Origin: Rozella allomycis CSF55
Lineage: Eukaryota; Rozellomycota
Assembly: GCA_000442015.1 (NCBI GenBank)
Contig: KE561091.1
Span: 1-45,850 of the forward strand
Length of the DNA stretch: 45,850 bases
Reading direction: 5' to 3'
Position numbers and translations under genes: made by a program
Shown here: piece after piece, positions 32,371 to 42,542 of the stretch
Position numbering within the stretch: position 1 is the stretch's first letter
How the letters are laid out: each line of letters starts with the position of its first letter
Notes under the pieces: model-generated
What the model saw: only the letters and a program-made list of their open reading frames with translations
The model's database searches: none
Told to the model about the DNA's origin: nothing

Positions 32371-33366
32371 TTATTCATCAAATTTAATCTTTGTTCCTTC
32401 ATATGCCGGCTTTTTTGAAAAATTTGATCTTCCTCTAAAATTGTTAGTTTTCTCGGTCATGACTTTAGCAAACTCTAATCTTACGCTTCTTCCGTCTATT
32501 TCAATCTCTTTGGCGCTGTCAATCAATTTTTGTGCTTCTTCAACGCTATCACAATCTACAAATCCGAATCCCTTGCAACGGCCGGAATCAGAATATGTCT
32601 TCAATCTGACGTTATAAGATCCAAATTGTTGCAATGCATGTTCAACAGACTCCTTGGTGCTTTCATAAGAAAGATTGTTCAGCAACACACTTTTGGAAGG
32701 GGCAGGTTGTTCCTTTGCGAAAGTCTTTTGGTTATTCTTTGGTTCAGCTTTATTAAAGGGCTTTGCATTTGGATTATTAGGCCTAGATTCAGCATGATTG
32801 ACTCTTAATGTTCTACCCTTCAATGTGGACTCGTGTAACTTTATAGCCTCATCAACAGCAGCCATAGAATCGAATTCTACATAAGCAAAACCTTTCTTGT
32901 TTCCATTATCTGGATGAGTGGGAATAGACACTCTAGTAATATTTCCACAGTTATGAAAGTGATTCTTTAAATCTCTTACTTCAGCTGTGAAAGGAAGGTT
33001 GCCAACAAAAACAACAAACTTCTTTTCTGGGGTAGCATTTTCATTCTGATTTGGTGCTTGGATAGCTACCGGTTCTTCGGCAATTTCAGACTCGGCGGGC
33101 GCATCATTTTTTGATTTCTTTGGAGAGGGCTTTTCTTCTTGAGCAAGATCTTCTGCTTCTCTCTTTTTTTCTTTTTTCTCCTTCTTTTCTTTGTCTTTAG
33201 ATTCTTTCTTTTCCTTCTTTTCCTTCTTTTCCTTCTTCTCTTTCTTTTCCTTTTTCTCTTTTTTTTCCTTTTTTTCTTTCTTCTCTTTTTTATCTTTCTT
33301 TTCCTTCTTCACAACTTTCTCTTCGACACGTTGTTCGCCTTCGGATGAAACAATTTCTTCTGACAT
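32371..33366 (-). CDS. Nucleolin-like protein with two RRM domains
   Basis: 331 aa, single exon. A long Lys/Glu tract (about residues 20-70, KEKKDKKEKKEKK pattern) is followed by an acidic-basic linker and two RRMs: RNP2 FVGNLPF with RNP1 KGFAYVEF, then VLLNNLSY with KGFGFVDC. A short Arg/Gly patch follows (NNFRGRSNF). A charged N-terminus, tandem RRMs and a basic tail are the layout of Nsr1/nucleolin, which act in pre-rRNA processing. Yeast Nop6, with one RRM, is an alternative. The Lys tract is encoded by a near-tandem purine run on the minus strand (33145-33320). Confidence 0.75.
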   Translation of the reverse strand: MSEEIVSSEGEQRVEEKVVKKEKKDKKEKKEKKEKKEKKEKKEKKEKKEKKEKKESKDKEKKEKKEKKREAEDLAQEEKPSPKKSKNDAPAESEIAEEPVAIQAPNQNENATPEKKFVVFVGNLPFTAEVRDLKNHFHNCGNITRVSIPTHPDNGNKKGFAYVEFDSMAAVDEAIKLHESTLKGRTLRVNHAESRPNNPNAKPFNKAEPKNNQKTFAKEQPAPSKSVLLNNLSYESTKESVEHALQQFGSYNVRLKTYSDSGRCKGFGFVDCDSVEEAQKLIDSAKEIEIDGRSVRLEFAKVMTEKTNNFRGRSNFSKKPAYEGTKIKFDE

Positions 33367-33379
33367 GAAATATTTTTTC

Positions 33380-33391
33380 GTGGCTAGGTTT
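33380..33391 (-). promoter_or_regulatory. CTAGCCAC motif upstream of the RRM gene
   Basis: Minus-strand AAACCTAGCCAC 13 nt before the start, close to AAACTTAGCCAC upstream of the 551-aa secreted protein and AACTTAGCCAC upstream of the E2 gene. Confidence 0.35.
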
Positions 33392-33541
33392 CAAATTATT
33401 GAGTTTTAGAATAAACATTCCATTATTTTTATTAATTTTCAATCCATTTTTGTTTTTTAATATTGTCATAATTTGTCATGTTTTTTGAGCTCGTTCTTTT
33501 ATTCGAGTTAATCTGAAATTTACGTCCGTTAGAAATTTAAC

Positions 33542-35224
33542 ATGAGGGGAAGAAGAGGTTCTTATCGCGGACAAAGTCGTTTTGTACAAAGGTCAAGAGA
33601 CGATGAAAAGGAATACAATGTCTATATATCAGGTTTTACACAAGGACTGCCAGATCTTTTACACCTTGAAAATTTTTTGCTTCAAAAAGCGCCAACAAAG
33701 ATAAATGTAACTTGCACAGTAAATTTTTTTGATATATTTTATATAGACTCATGTTGGTCAAGGTGTTCAAGCTAGGGCTGCCGACTACAACTCTTACAAC
33801 GCACTTTTGGGGATGTCTGGAATAAGATACAAAGGATCTCAAGGAATAAATGACAAATTAATTATACAACCAAATGAAGAGAAACAGTCTGATGTTGATT
33901 TTGAGCAGATTGTACGTCAATCATTTGATATGTCCTCTAACAGTCTATTTTTTAGAAATATTTCTGAAATTGATTTGGGAATACGAAAGAATGCCCTTGG
34001 ATTATTTTCGTCGATACAAAAGTTTTGTTCTACGGTTAAAACGATCGATTTTAGTTCAAACAATATTTCAACGTTAAAATATTTTTATCAATTACGAGAA
34101 GCTTGCCCTCAAATTGAAAGAATATCTTTTGAAAACAATCGTATTAAAAATTGGAGTGACATTGAAGCTTTAGAGGATTTGAAAAATTCGCTTGTTGAAC
34201 TTGTTTTTATTGGGAATCCCATATGTCCAAGCGAGGTGCAAAAGAAATTAATTTATAGACAAGAAATGAAGAAGAGATTTCCTAAATTGCAGATTTTGGA
34301 TAGAGAGCAACTATTGGAAGAGCAAAATGACTGGAATCCACCCTGCATTGATTCATTTATTGACAATGAACAAACAAGAGCAGTTGTCACTCAATTTATG
34401 TCATTGTATTGAAACCTTTCGCTATTAAGTTTAGGTACTTTGAAAAGTATGATTCTCAGCGAGCTTTATTGGAAGAATTTTATCATCCCAACGCTATATT
34501 TTCTGTTTCAGTTTTACAAGCAATTGATACACAAGTTTTTAGGGATGTTTCAAAAGAAAGAGGAGGTCTTTCACCATTTCAATTGAACTGTTTTCATTCG
34601 CGACCACCAAAAGGAAAAGTCCATATTCCATTCCGTTATAAACCATCCAATGATCTGTTAAAACTAAAATCATTTATTAACATTGATTCCAATCTGGTAA
34701 ACTCAAGAAAGAAGTCCTCATCGATTTCTTTTTCTGCTAAAGAAATTGTGAAAACTTTATCAAGTCTTCCAGAATCTACACATCTCCAAAATACTTTTAT
34801 ATGCGACTCTTGGCAACTTCCTTCTAACCCGCCTTCTATTTACGTTTATTTAAACGGCGAATTTTTTGAGAGCAAAACTGGAATGGTTAGATGTTTTTCA
34901 AGAACTTTTGTGCTCATTCCAAGGTAAAAAAGATACTTTGTAGTTAATAGTGGCAATGAACGAATTCCTGTTGTTATTGTTAATGACTCTCTTTCTATAA
35001 TAGCTCAAGTAAATGAGCCAAGTGCTAGCAAATATCCTTGCGTTATTCACGAACTTTCAAATAATGAAAAGGCTCAACTGCAAAATAATCAGCATAGAGA
35101 GAAAATAGAAAAGATATCGTTAGAGTCAGGCGTTAATCTCGCATATGCAAGCCAGGCTCTAGAAAACAATAAATATGATGAATTCAAGGCATTGGAAGCG
35201 CTAAAAATATTAAAGGTAAATTAA
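33542..35224 (+). CDS. MEX67: NXF1/Mex67 mRNA export receptor
   Basis: Carries mRNA through nuclear pores as a heterodimer with NXT1/Mtr2. 532 aa with introns 33719-33746, 34406-34434 and 34924-34950 (27-29 nt). The RGG-like N-terminus (MRGRRGSYRGQSRF) is followed by an RNP-like fold, leucine-rich repeats (STVKTIDFSSNNISTLKYF, IERISFENNRIKNW, LVELVFIGNPIC), an NTF2-like domain (YFEKYDSQRALLEEFYHPNAIFSVSV ... TFICDSW ... YLNGEFFESKTGMVRCFSRTFVLIP) and a C-terminal UBA/TAP-C domain (ESGVNLAYASQALENNKYDEFKALEALKIL). All domains are in family order. Confidence 0.93.
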
Positions 35225-35347
35225 AATCATTGAGGTTACTCAGTCAAACATGCAATTACCGCCTGAAGCCTTTATACGACAATAAAATGATTTTTTCAAC
35301 AAACTCTTGACTTTTTTATAAAAAATAAGAATAAGAATAATATGATT
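35225..35347. other. Short convergent intergenic region
   Basis: 123 bp between the NXF1 stop and the stop of the secreted-protein gene. AT-rich, with AATAAAATG near 35280 and similar A/T runs usable as polyadenylation signals on either strand. Confidence 0.4.
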
Positions 35348-37032
35348 TTATTCGTTTATGCTAGTGGACATTTGCTCTGTCAAATCGAGGAAGGAATTAG
35401 AACCAGAAGATTCGTAAGCCTTAATGAAAATACTTTTACGATGATCATCTAATGAAATTATAGCATCGAATATCTTTTCCTTTATGCTACTGTCTTCGGG
35501 GAAAGACGCTAAAAACATTGTCAACATTCCCGGAGAAAATGTCACGAGTTGTTGTACAGACAAGTTTTTAACAAATTCATGCAACATCAGCAAATTTAGA
35601 TAATTATGTGCGAGATACTTTCGGAGAAAATTATTCTTGTTATAACTAGTCACAATGTGTTGTCGTTCACCTTCGAGATACAGATAGTTTAAAAATATTT
35701 CGTCTCTAATGTATTTATGTTTTATGTTATAATCAATCAATGTCTTTCTCAATCCCATCAGACATAAATTATGAGTTTGGGATATTGAGTTTGAAAAGAA
35801 CTCCCCAATTTTGGCTTCCTCTTTCTTCGCCATCAACAATTGACCTGGAAGCGGACTACAATTTTTTTCTTTAAGATATTCATTCTCAAATTCTTGCAAG
35901 AGTTTTTCAGGGATTCGAAATTTGGTTTTAATCAAAACGGACAATAATAAAGAACTGTAGTCAGGATTATGGTTAATAAGCATGGCCAGAATCAATTTTT
36001 CATTCTTAGTATCAATAATCATTCTAATTAATCTCTCGCTATAGAATGGGATGGCCTTTACAAGCGTCACCAATTTCGAATATTCAGTTAATGCCAACTT
36101 GTTGAATATTTCCTTGATTATAAGCCAAGACTCTAGACCTAGTTGAGCTTCCGATTTTTCTATGCTTAACAGATACGGTATCCATTTCTCAATACTCGCT
36201 GTTTGTGTTAACAAAAACACGATTTTATTGTGCATAGAAGAGTTACCGTTCCACATGGTTGCAGGTGACGAAGAATTGTAACTAATTACGTTTCCCTCGT
36301 TTAAATGATAATCACTCCCATATTTATTGGCAAAAACCCCAAACCAAAACATGGGATCTTTAAATGCCAGCGGGTTGTTGTTTAAATTAACAGTGAATGT
36401 ATTGAAATTAAAGGAATCTTGATTCTCAAACTCGAATATACAATATGCAAAAAGATCTTGTTTCTTCGTCACCAGGTTTGAATTACAGTCATCCAATTGA
36501 AACGCTGGTAATTTAAAAGAAGGTGAAATATTATAACATGCAGCCGACATTAAATAGTAGTTAATCATTCTAGAAGTGATCCATTTGCTCTTGAAAGATT
36601 TAATAGACAGATTCGCTAGCGAATTTAAGAAGGATTCGTCATATATTGCGTGCCTCTTCAAAATCATTGCTAACAGCCTCTTAACATTTAGTTTTGTATA
36701 ATGTTCACCCCTAGGTTATGATGTATTGTTCTATGTTACTTTCTTACAGATTGCGCTATTGTATTTGAGATGTCCTTTACAGTGGAATAAGTAAGTTTCT
36801 TTGGAAAAGATCTTTTGAGATTTAACCTAGGACTTTCGTTGAATAAAGTTTGAACAAGATTATGGTATGGGTGTGATTTTAGAAGCAGGGCTCTTTGGAT
36901 GAGACCACCTTGGTAAACAGCACAACCTTCCAAGAGACCGTCTTGATCTTGTAGGCTATGATAATGTATTGGCTGGGCCAACGAGATCACAATTTTGATA
37001 AAGGAAAAAAACAGGGCAATCTGAACGAGCAT
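35348..37032 (-). CDS. Large secreted or ER-lumen protein, unknown
   Basis: 551 aa from two exons; a 29-nt intron (36711-36739) links AQSVRK to GEHYTKLNVKRLL in frame, so two apparent ORFs are one gene. The N-terminus MLVQIALFFSFIKIVISLAQ is a signal peptide; no later membrane segment is clear. The body is helical in the second half (LVTLVKAIPFYSERLIRMIIDTK, LLQEFENEYLKEK, LAHNYLNLLMLHEFVKNLS) and may form alpha-solenoid repeats. It has a few potential N-glycosylation sites (YNSSSP, WNGNSS). I do not recognise it. Confidence 0.7.
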
Positions 37033-37039
37033 GCTTTCA

Positions 37040-37051
37040 GTGGCTAAGTTT
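37040..37051 (-). promoter_or_regulatory. CTTAGCCAC motif upstream of the 551-aa secreted protein gene
   Basis: Minus-strand AAACTTAGCCAC 7 nt before the start; the same string occurs upstream of the E2 gene at the far end of the window. Confidence 0.35.
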
Positions 37052-37169
37052 GCCTAAGATGGTATACCAGGTACAAAAGATCAGCCACAAAAAAAGATTT
37101 ATCAAGTTTTAGTTGTCCATTCCAATTTTATGCGAGGTTTTTTGTTTAGTAAAATTCCTGAATATTGTT

Positions 37170-38358
37170 ATGAAAAACCGACTGGTTTTTTCGTTCTTCA
37201 TTACAGCAATTTGTTCTCAAAGTAAAAACATTAAATTAAACATTATCAGAATGCTGTTTCTCAGAATCTCAGAACGCCAATAGTGCGAACCTTCTCGCGA
37301 TAAAAGGATATCATTCAAATGCGGTGAATAATAAATATGCCTATACAACAACAATAGTGTTCCCTGCTGCTTATCATATAAAAAGCCTATCAGGGAATAA
37401 AGCAACATGCTCTCAAACTAACAATAATGAAATTGACAATGTGTTCCAATGCACACAGGAAGCGAATTCGGATAACAATTTGTCACTTCTCGTAGATTGG
37501 GAATCCTCGTCTAATACTATTCCCATACCTTCCTTATCAATATATGGCACTAATTGTATTATGTCAACAACTTGTAACTTTGAAACCACGGGTGTAGCTG
37601 ATGGCTATATTCTTGTTCCTTATGTTGGAATTTTGAAGCTGGAGATTTTTGTGGGAGTTACTGTAGGGGGAGGTGTATTCATATTGGCGCTATTGTATTT
37701 TTGTGTTCGTCGTTTTACATCGCGTAGAACAGGAAACGATGTTGAGGGCGGTACCAAAAAAGAAAAGCCATCATTCACAGGAATTCTAGCTCAAGAGGCT
37801 GGAACAGAAAAAGATAAAGAAGAACCATTTAGAAGAGGACTCTTTGCCAAGGAAAAGGGCAATGAAGCAAATATGTCGTCTTCTGCACTTATTGCCGATT
37901 CAAAAACTAGGGAAACTACCAAACTTACACCAGCTGGGCATAGGCTCTCAAGGATGAATCCGAATATAACAATGGAGCCACTAGTTCAAATACATGGTCA
38001 TGAAAAGAAGATCAGGGATGCCAAATTCGACGTTAGTAAGCGTTCCACTGTTGCGGACATTGACGACATTGTTCCTCTAGCTGTTCTCAAGGAGACCCAA
38101 ATTAAGGAGCAAGTGGACGAAGAAGAATTACCTTTAGGTATCGTTAAAGCTATGAAGAAAAGGCAAGAAGAAGATGAAGATAATACTACTCTCGCAAATC
38201 TTGTCCCTTCTAGCAATAGAGACTTTAATTTAAACCATCGATACACCCATGATGACGATAATGTGGCCCTTGGAATTTTATACCGACCTCCAACAGAAAA
38301 ATCTGACGATTGGGAAACATTTCACGAGGATGGAATTGATCGGATGGAACGCAAATAA
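37170..38358 (+). CDS. Type I membrane protein with long acidic cytoplasmic tail, unknown
   Basis: 386 aa with one 28-nt intron (37222-37249). The signal peptide MKNRLVFSFFITAICSQ precedes an ectodomain of about 150 residues with few cysteines (KCC, ATCSQ, QCTQ, TNCIMSTTC). A single transmembrane segment, VGVTVGGGVFILALLYFCV, is followed by RRFTSRR as stop-transfer. The tail of about 200 residues is charged, with repeated short motifs of the type DDIVPLAVL, EEELPLGIVKAM, DNTTLANLV and DNVALGIL (acidic residues, then a hydrophobic triplet). These could be docking sites for an intracellular partner. Family unknown; the layout is that of a receptor or adhesin. Confidence 0.75.
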
Positions 38359-38457
38359 TAAACAAAAATCTATCCATGTCCGATATTTTTAACATAATAT
38401 AGAAGTATCTTGACAACTGATAAATCATTTACTTATATAAGAAAGTAAAAAGTTCAA

Positions 38458-38829
38458 TCACCTGAATAAACGCATCAAGACTTTCTTAGTTGATGCTTGA
38501 ATACACTGCCTTAAAAAATGCCGCGTTTTTGGAACCTCTGACAAAACATCATAGTCAATAGGTTCTCCACCTTCAGGCTTCAGCAACAATAGCTAACAAT
38601 CTCTCTTTCGAGCACGTTGTGATAAGCTGTTAAAAGTAGTCAGATACAGCGATTTCTTTTACGTTCATGACTAGGTCTACCAAAAATCTCTTACTTCATG
38701 GACACAGAATCCTTTAACTGTCCTTTCATTAAGACACACTTTGGAAATTGTTTTGTCAGACAGCAGAGCTTGGTTGTAACCAATTAAAGAAGGCGGTCTG
38801 GGCATTTCTTCTGCAGTAACCTGTACCAT
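38458..38829 (-). CDS. Small intron-containing gene, unresolved
   Basis: A coding-like stretch begins ATG (38827-38829): VQVTAEEMPRPPSLIGYNQALLSDKTISKVCLNERTVKGFCVHE, then a GT. A later exon reads KPEGGEPIDYDVLSEVPKTRHFLRQCIQASTKKVLMRLFR and stops at 38458. Between them SLYLTTFNSLSQRARKR is open, but the splice sites are ambiguous. The composition looks like a conserved short protein. I do not recognise it. Boundaries inside the locus are approximate. Confidence 0.4.
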
Positions 38830-39025
38830 TCTAGCTTTTAAGCTTTATTGCCTCAAATGTTCAAACTGCAAAGCTTCACAGTAGACCAAGACATGAACGT
38901 GGGTAAAAATTGCATGTCTATCTTTTTTAATATATCAACCGAAGTTGATTATTTAGTCCATATCTGTTTTATCATCGACAAAGCAATTCCAAAATTTCCA
39001 AATTCAATTCTTTGTTTTAGAGTAA

Positions 39026-40687
39026 ATGAGAGCTTTCTTTTCTCATAGAATGGAAAATATTGATATTTACGATCAAATAGAATTTTTGAGATCTAAAATG
39101 TCTTTGTTTCGACTATTGTTACACGATGACAGCAAAGAGAGACAGCAGGGTTTACAAAAGCTACTTGAAGAATTAGACTCCCGGAAAGAAAAAGAAACGA
39201 ATATTCCAGAGTTATATCTATTGACATTCGCAAGACATTTTTATCAATCGTTTGATGAAAATATCAAAGAAAAGTTACTCGAAGTTATAAAGGTTTGCTG
39301 TCTCCTCGTGGTTAATATAGATGTATAATATTAAGAGATTGCATAACTCATGTTCATTTTTCTTTTGTGAAAGTTACAACAACACTGATATCCATCCTTG
39401 TAAGGGAATACAAGGCAAGTGGGAGGATACTGAATTTTATGCAAATATTAGCACCATTTCCTCAATTCCTTGAAAAATATCTAAGATGCTTTCACAGAAC
39501 GTTCGAGCAACAAGGGCCTATTCCCGTAATTTGGAGGTATTTCATCGCAATGATGGTAATTAAATGCGCAATATATAGAATAGGCTGCTTCTAGATTCCA
39601 ATGTAGTTATTTGTTTGATTTATTTAAATTTGATTTCTTGCTTCACGGTGGAAATCCTGAATGGATCAAATACCCATACCGATCAGAAAAACTATTTTCG
39701 CTTGACTATGTGAATTCAACCCTTGCCTATCAGCCATGGAGGCTGAAGTCTGAAGATTTGGAGGTAATAGATATCAATATAACGGAAGTGAGATATTGTT
39801 AAAGAAGAAAGGTTGGTCAAAGGCTGAACTTGTACAAGCGATCACGATTATTTGCCAGGTGCACTCAATGTGTGGCATTGCATTTGGTTGTGGCGTTACT
39901 CCCGAGATTGAACTGCCAAGTGGTTCCATTATTGGCGACCGAAGAGAACCCTCGATCGAGAGTAAACCTGTGCAATCTAATTCGCACTTGGATTTTGTTG
40001 AAAACACCTCACTATTGATTGATAAGCTTAAAAATAACAATAATAATACGAATAACATCCAATTACCAGAGAATAGAGTAAATTTTGAGAAATGTGACGT
40101 TATCGATATGGTGGAGGTTGGCGCGGCGCAAAACAATGAAAATTCCGACTTTAAAGGGTTTTCAAATGTGGAGATGAAACATCAAGATTTTGATGTTCAT
40201 TCTTCTGAATATTCGATATTTAGACTACTGGATTATTCATGGGATGATCATGGGATGATTTTACTGTCGAAGTACTTACCAGACTTGGGAGATTTGTTTA
40301 GTATTGAATTTTACGAAATAAAAAACATGACTGACAAAAGGTATAATCTTTATCATCTTTTTGTAAAGTGTTTATGAGAAAAAGGAAGGGGAAGAAGAAA
40401 TTGATACAGGGCCTTTTAGACAAGCTATTTGGTATTATGTGCTACGTATTAGTGGAATGTGTCATGATGATTATGATTATCAATGCGTGAATAGATACTT
40501 ACCCAGAGATATCAAGTCGTACATAAAGAAGTGTGTTTTCTATCCAAATAATGTTAAAAGAGAAGATTTTGATAATTTGGGTATAAATTTGCGCAGTGAA
40601 GAAAAAGTACATGTAAATCTACTTGCTGTGGAAGCAAGAAAGCAAGCGTGTTTGCTGTATTCATTGTTTGCATTGATGCATAGTTGA
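39026..40687 (+). CDS. Sestrin
   Basis: Stress and amino-acid sensor that in animals inhibits GATOR2 and so TORC1. About 460 aa. Introns 39556-39583, 39764-39792 and 40341-40368 (28-29 nt); the first junction (about 39290-39340) is unresolved. Family signatures: FPQFLEKYLRCFHRTFEQQGPIPVIWRYFIAMMAASRFQCSYLF, LLHGGNPEWI, AFGCGVTPEI, RLLDYSWDDHGM, FRQAIWYYV, MCHDDYDY, SEEKVHVNLLAVEARKQACLLYSL. The redox Cys and Tyr of the N-terminal fold are kept (QCSYL), but the catalytic His five residues after the Tyr is Phe. The Asp pair needed for GATOR2 binding in SESN2 is kept. The pocket residue matching SESN2 Trp444 is not Trp. ATG 39026 or 39050 may start. Confidence 0.93.
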
Positions 40688-40780
40688 TAATTAAATAATG
40701 ATGTAATTTAATAATTTAAATAAAGTTTAATTTTGTTTATTAAATTGATTAGTTGAGTGTGACTGTGTTTAGTCATGCAA

Positions 40781-42421
40781 TTATAGGATGCAACATGTAT
40801 TGGTACTATTCGGATCTCTTATAACATTTAACCTTGTAAAATAATTAACATAAGAGATGCGATTTTGATTCACGTTAAGAATTGTATCAATTTCATCGAG
40901 TTGACGAGCCAAGTCCAGAATCACTGCATTACCAGGGTAGTCTTGAACTTCAACTGTTTCCATTTCTCTGATTATAGTCTCAATTTCTCTCATTTTAGCA
41001 TCAAGATTTTCTTCAAACTCTTTCAAGAGATTAAAATGATGAAGATAATCCGCATATGTAGGCTTTAGTGCAGTCAATTCTGGAATGACCAGTGCATTTT
41101 CCAATAGTTCCAATTTTCCCTTGAAATGGCTTTTAAAGAATTGAAGAGCCTTTGAAAATTCAAACTCAAGCTTTTTGTATTTTGAGTCTCTTACAAAGAA
41201 TTCAACTGTTTTCAATCCTGATTCTTCATATCGATTATCAAAATAAAAATTTTGTAATTTTATTGATTCAATTTTGTTTATGCGATTTCTTAGTTTTTCT
41301 AATGCGTTATTAAAAGTTACAATAGATTTTCCAATATCGAGTCTAAAATTGGTAACCTTCTTTTCCAGAGTTTGTAATTGATTCTTTAAATGCTCAAACT
41401 GGGTAATCTCATCTTTTAATGTTATAGTTTCACTATCAAATACTTTTTCAAGTCTTAAAGTTTCCTCCGAAGATTTATCATTTGCAATTTCAAAAGAAGA
41501 TGGTCTTAAAGCTTTGATTTTCTTTGATCTTTTAATTAAATCAATAGAAAATTCTATGATATTCTTTTGTGTAGCTTCATATCTCGCTAATAATTCTTGC
41601 CGCTGCTGTTTAAGCGTTTCAATTTCAACAGTTTTCTTCTTATAAAGTTCTAATGCTTCTTTAAATTCATTGGCATCATATTTTTTCCCGTTATTTGATA
41701 AACATCTTTTGTAGATTTCTTCATATGCCATCGCTACAAATCTTTTTCTTGATTCCGTAAAAGTCATCACATTGTTCCCTTCAAATGTTGCATAATGACG
41801 GTAAAACAGGAACCCGGAAGAATTTATGAATTTTGATGAATGAGGAGCGAATTCTAACATCTTAGACTTGAATTCCTTTATATATTCTTCTTCAACGCCA
41901 TCATTTCTTAAAATACTGTCCGCGAATGTAAAAATAAACACTATGTGCTCGAATACATCCTTGGATATTAATAAATTAACGTTATTAAACACGCTCTTGA
42001 TATTTTCTTGCAATGCCCAAACAGGAACCAAATACAATATCGTGTCAACCCCATCAGGATAATTTTCAATCAAAGCTCCTGATATTTTAATAGCTGTTTC
42101 AACGCCTTGTTCGCTAGATCCGTCCTTTAATCCTAAAGTACCAGCAACTCTTAATTTTAAGTCTCCAAATGAACACTCTTGAATGCTCATTTTGTTCTCT
42201 TTTATTTCTCTATTGCTAGGTTTCAAGTCACATTTGTTATCTAATACATCGACCAGACTTGATTTCCCAGATCCAGGTGAGCCCAGAATCACTACATTCA
42301 ATGGTTTATGGCAAATACTATCAACTGGAATCGCTATATTTACGCCGACCAAAAGGATAAAAATAAAAGGAAAAAAGATCCACATCCCCTGTAATCTGAG
42401 AAGATTCAATTTTCTTAACAA
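40781..42421 (-). CDS. AIG1-like GTPase with N-terminal hydrophobic segment and CaaX end
   Basis: 546 aa, single exon. The hydrophobic N-terminus (about residues 13-33, WIFFPFIFILLVGVNIAIPV) is a signal peptide or anchor. Then LNVVILGSPGSGKSSLVDVL, a clear P-loop, and an AIG1/TRAFAC-type G domain: the G3 position reads AGTLGL where DTPGL is usual, and FTFAD may be G4. Residues from about 250 form a long coiled coil (KKKTVEIETLKQQRQELLARYEATQKN onward). The protein ends TCCIL, a CaaX prenylation signature. A secretory N-terminus and a cytosolic lipid-modification signal conflict unless the N-terminus is an anchor with the C-terminus in the cytosol. Role unknown; related GIMAP/AIG1 proteins act on membranes. 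Confidence 0.7.
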   Translation of the reverse strand: MLRKLNLLRLQGMWIFFPFIFILLVGVNIAIPVDSICHKPLNVVILGSPGSGKSSLVDVLDNKCDLKPSNREIKENKMSIQECSFGDLKLRVAGTLGLKDGSSEQGVETAIKISGALIENYPDGVDTILYLVPVWALQENIKSVFNNVNLLISKDVFEHIVFIFTFADSILRNDGVEEEYIKEFKSKMLEFAPHSSKFINSSGFLFYRHYATFEGNNVMTFTESRKRFVAMAYEEIYKRCLSNNGKKYDANEFKEALELYKKKTVEIETLKQQRQELLARYEATQKNIIEFSIDLIKRSKKIKALRPSSFEIANDKSSEETLRLEKVFDSETITLKDEITQFEHLKNQLQTLEKKVTNFRLDIGKSIVTFNNALEKLRNRINKIESIKLQNFYFDNRYEESGLKTVEFFVRDSKYKKLEFEFSKALQFFKSHFKGKLELLENALVIPELTALKPTYADYLHHFNLLKEFEENLDAKMREIETIIREMETVEVQDYPGNAVILDLARQLDEIDTILNVNQNRISYVNYFTRLNVIRDPNSTNTCCIL

Positions 42422-42518
42422 ATAAAGATCATGATTAATGTACTTAGAGCCAAATCAAAAATTAGGAAAATGTTTTCGTCATAAGATTAACGTCATATTT
42501 GCCCGTTGTCGNAACCTC

Positions 42519-42523
42519 GCCAC
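42519..42523 (+). promoter_or_regulatory. GCCAC motif upstream of the AT-hook gene
   Basis: CGCCACTAG 20-25 nt before the start codon, next to an N at 42512; the same core as upstream of eight other genes here. Confidence 0.25.
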
Positions 42524-42542
42524 TAGTACTACAACTTTACTA

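Noticed and set aside
33139-33409. Plus-strand ORFs made almost wholly of Phe, Leu and Ser
   Set aside because: Complement of the Lys/Glu tract of the two-RRM protein; composition only.
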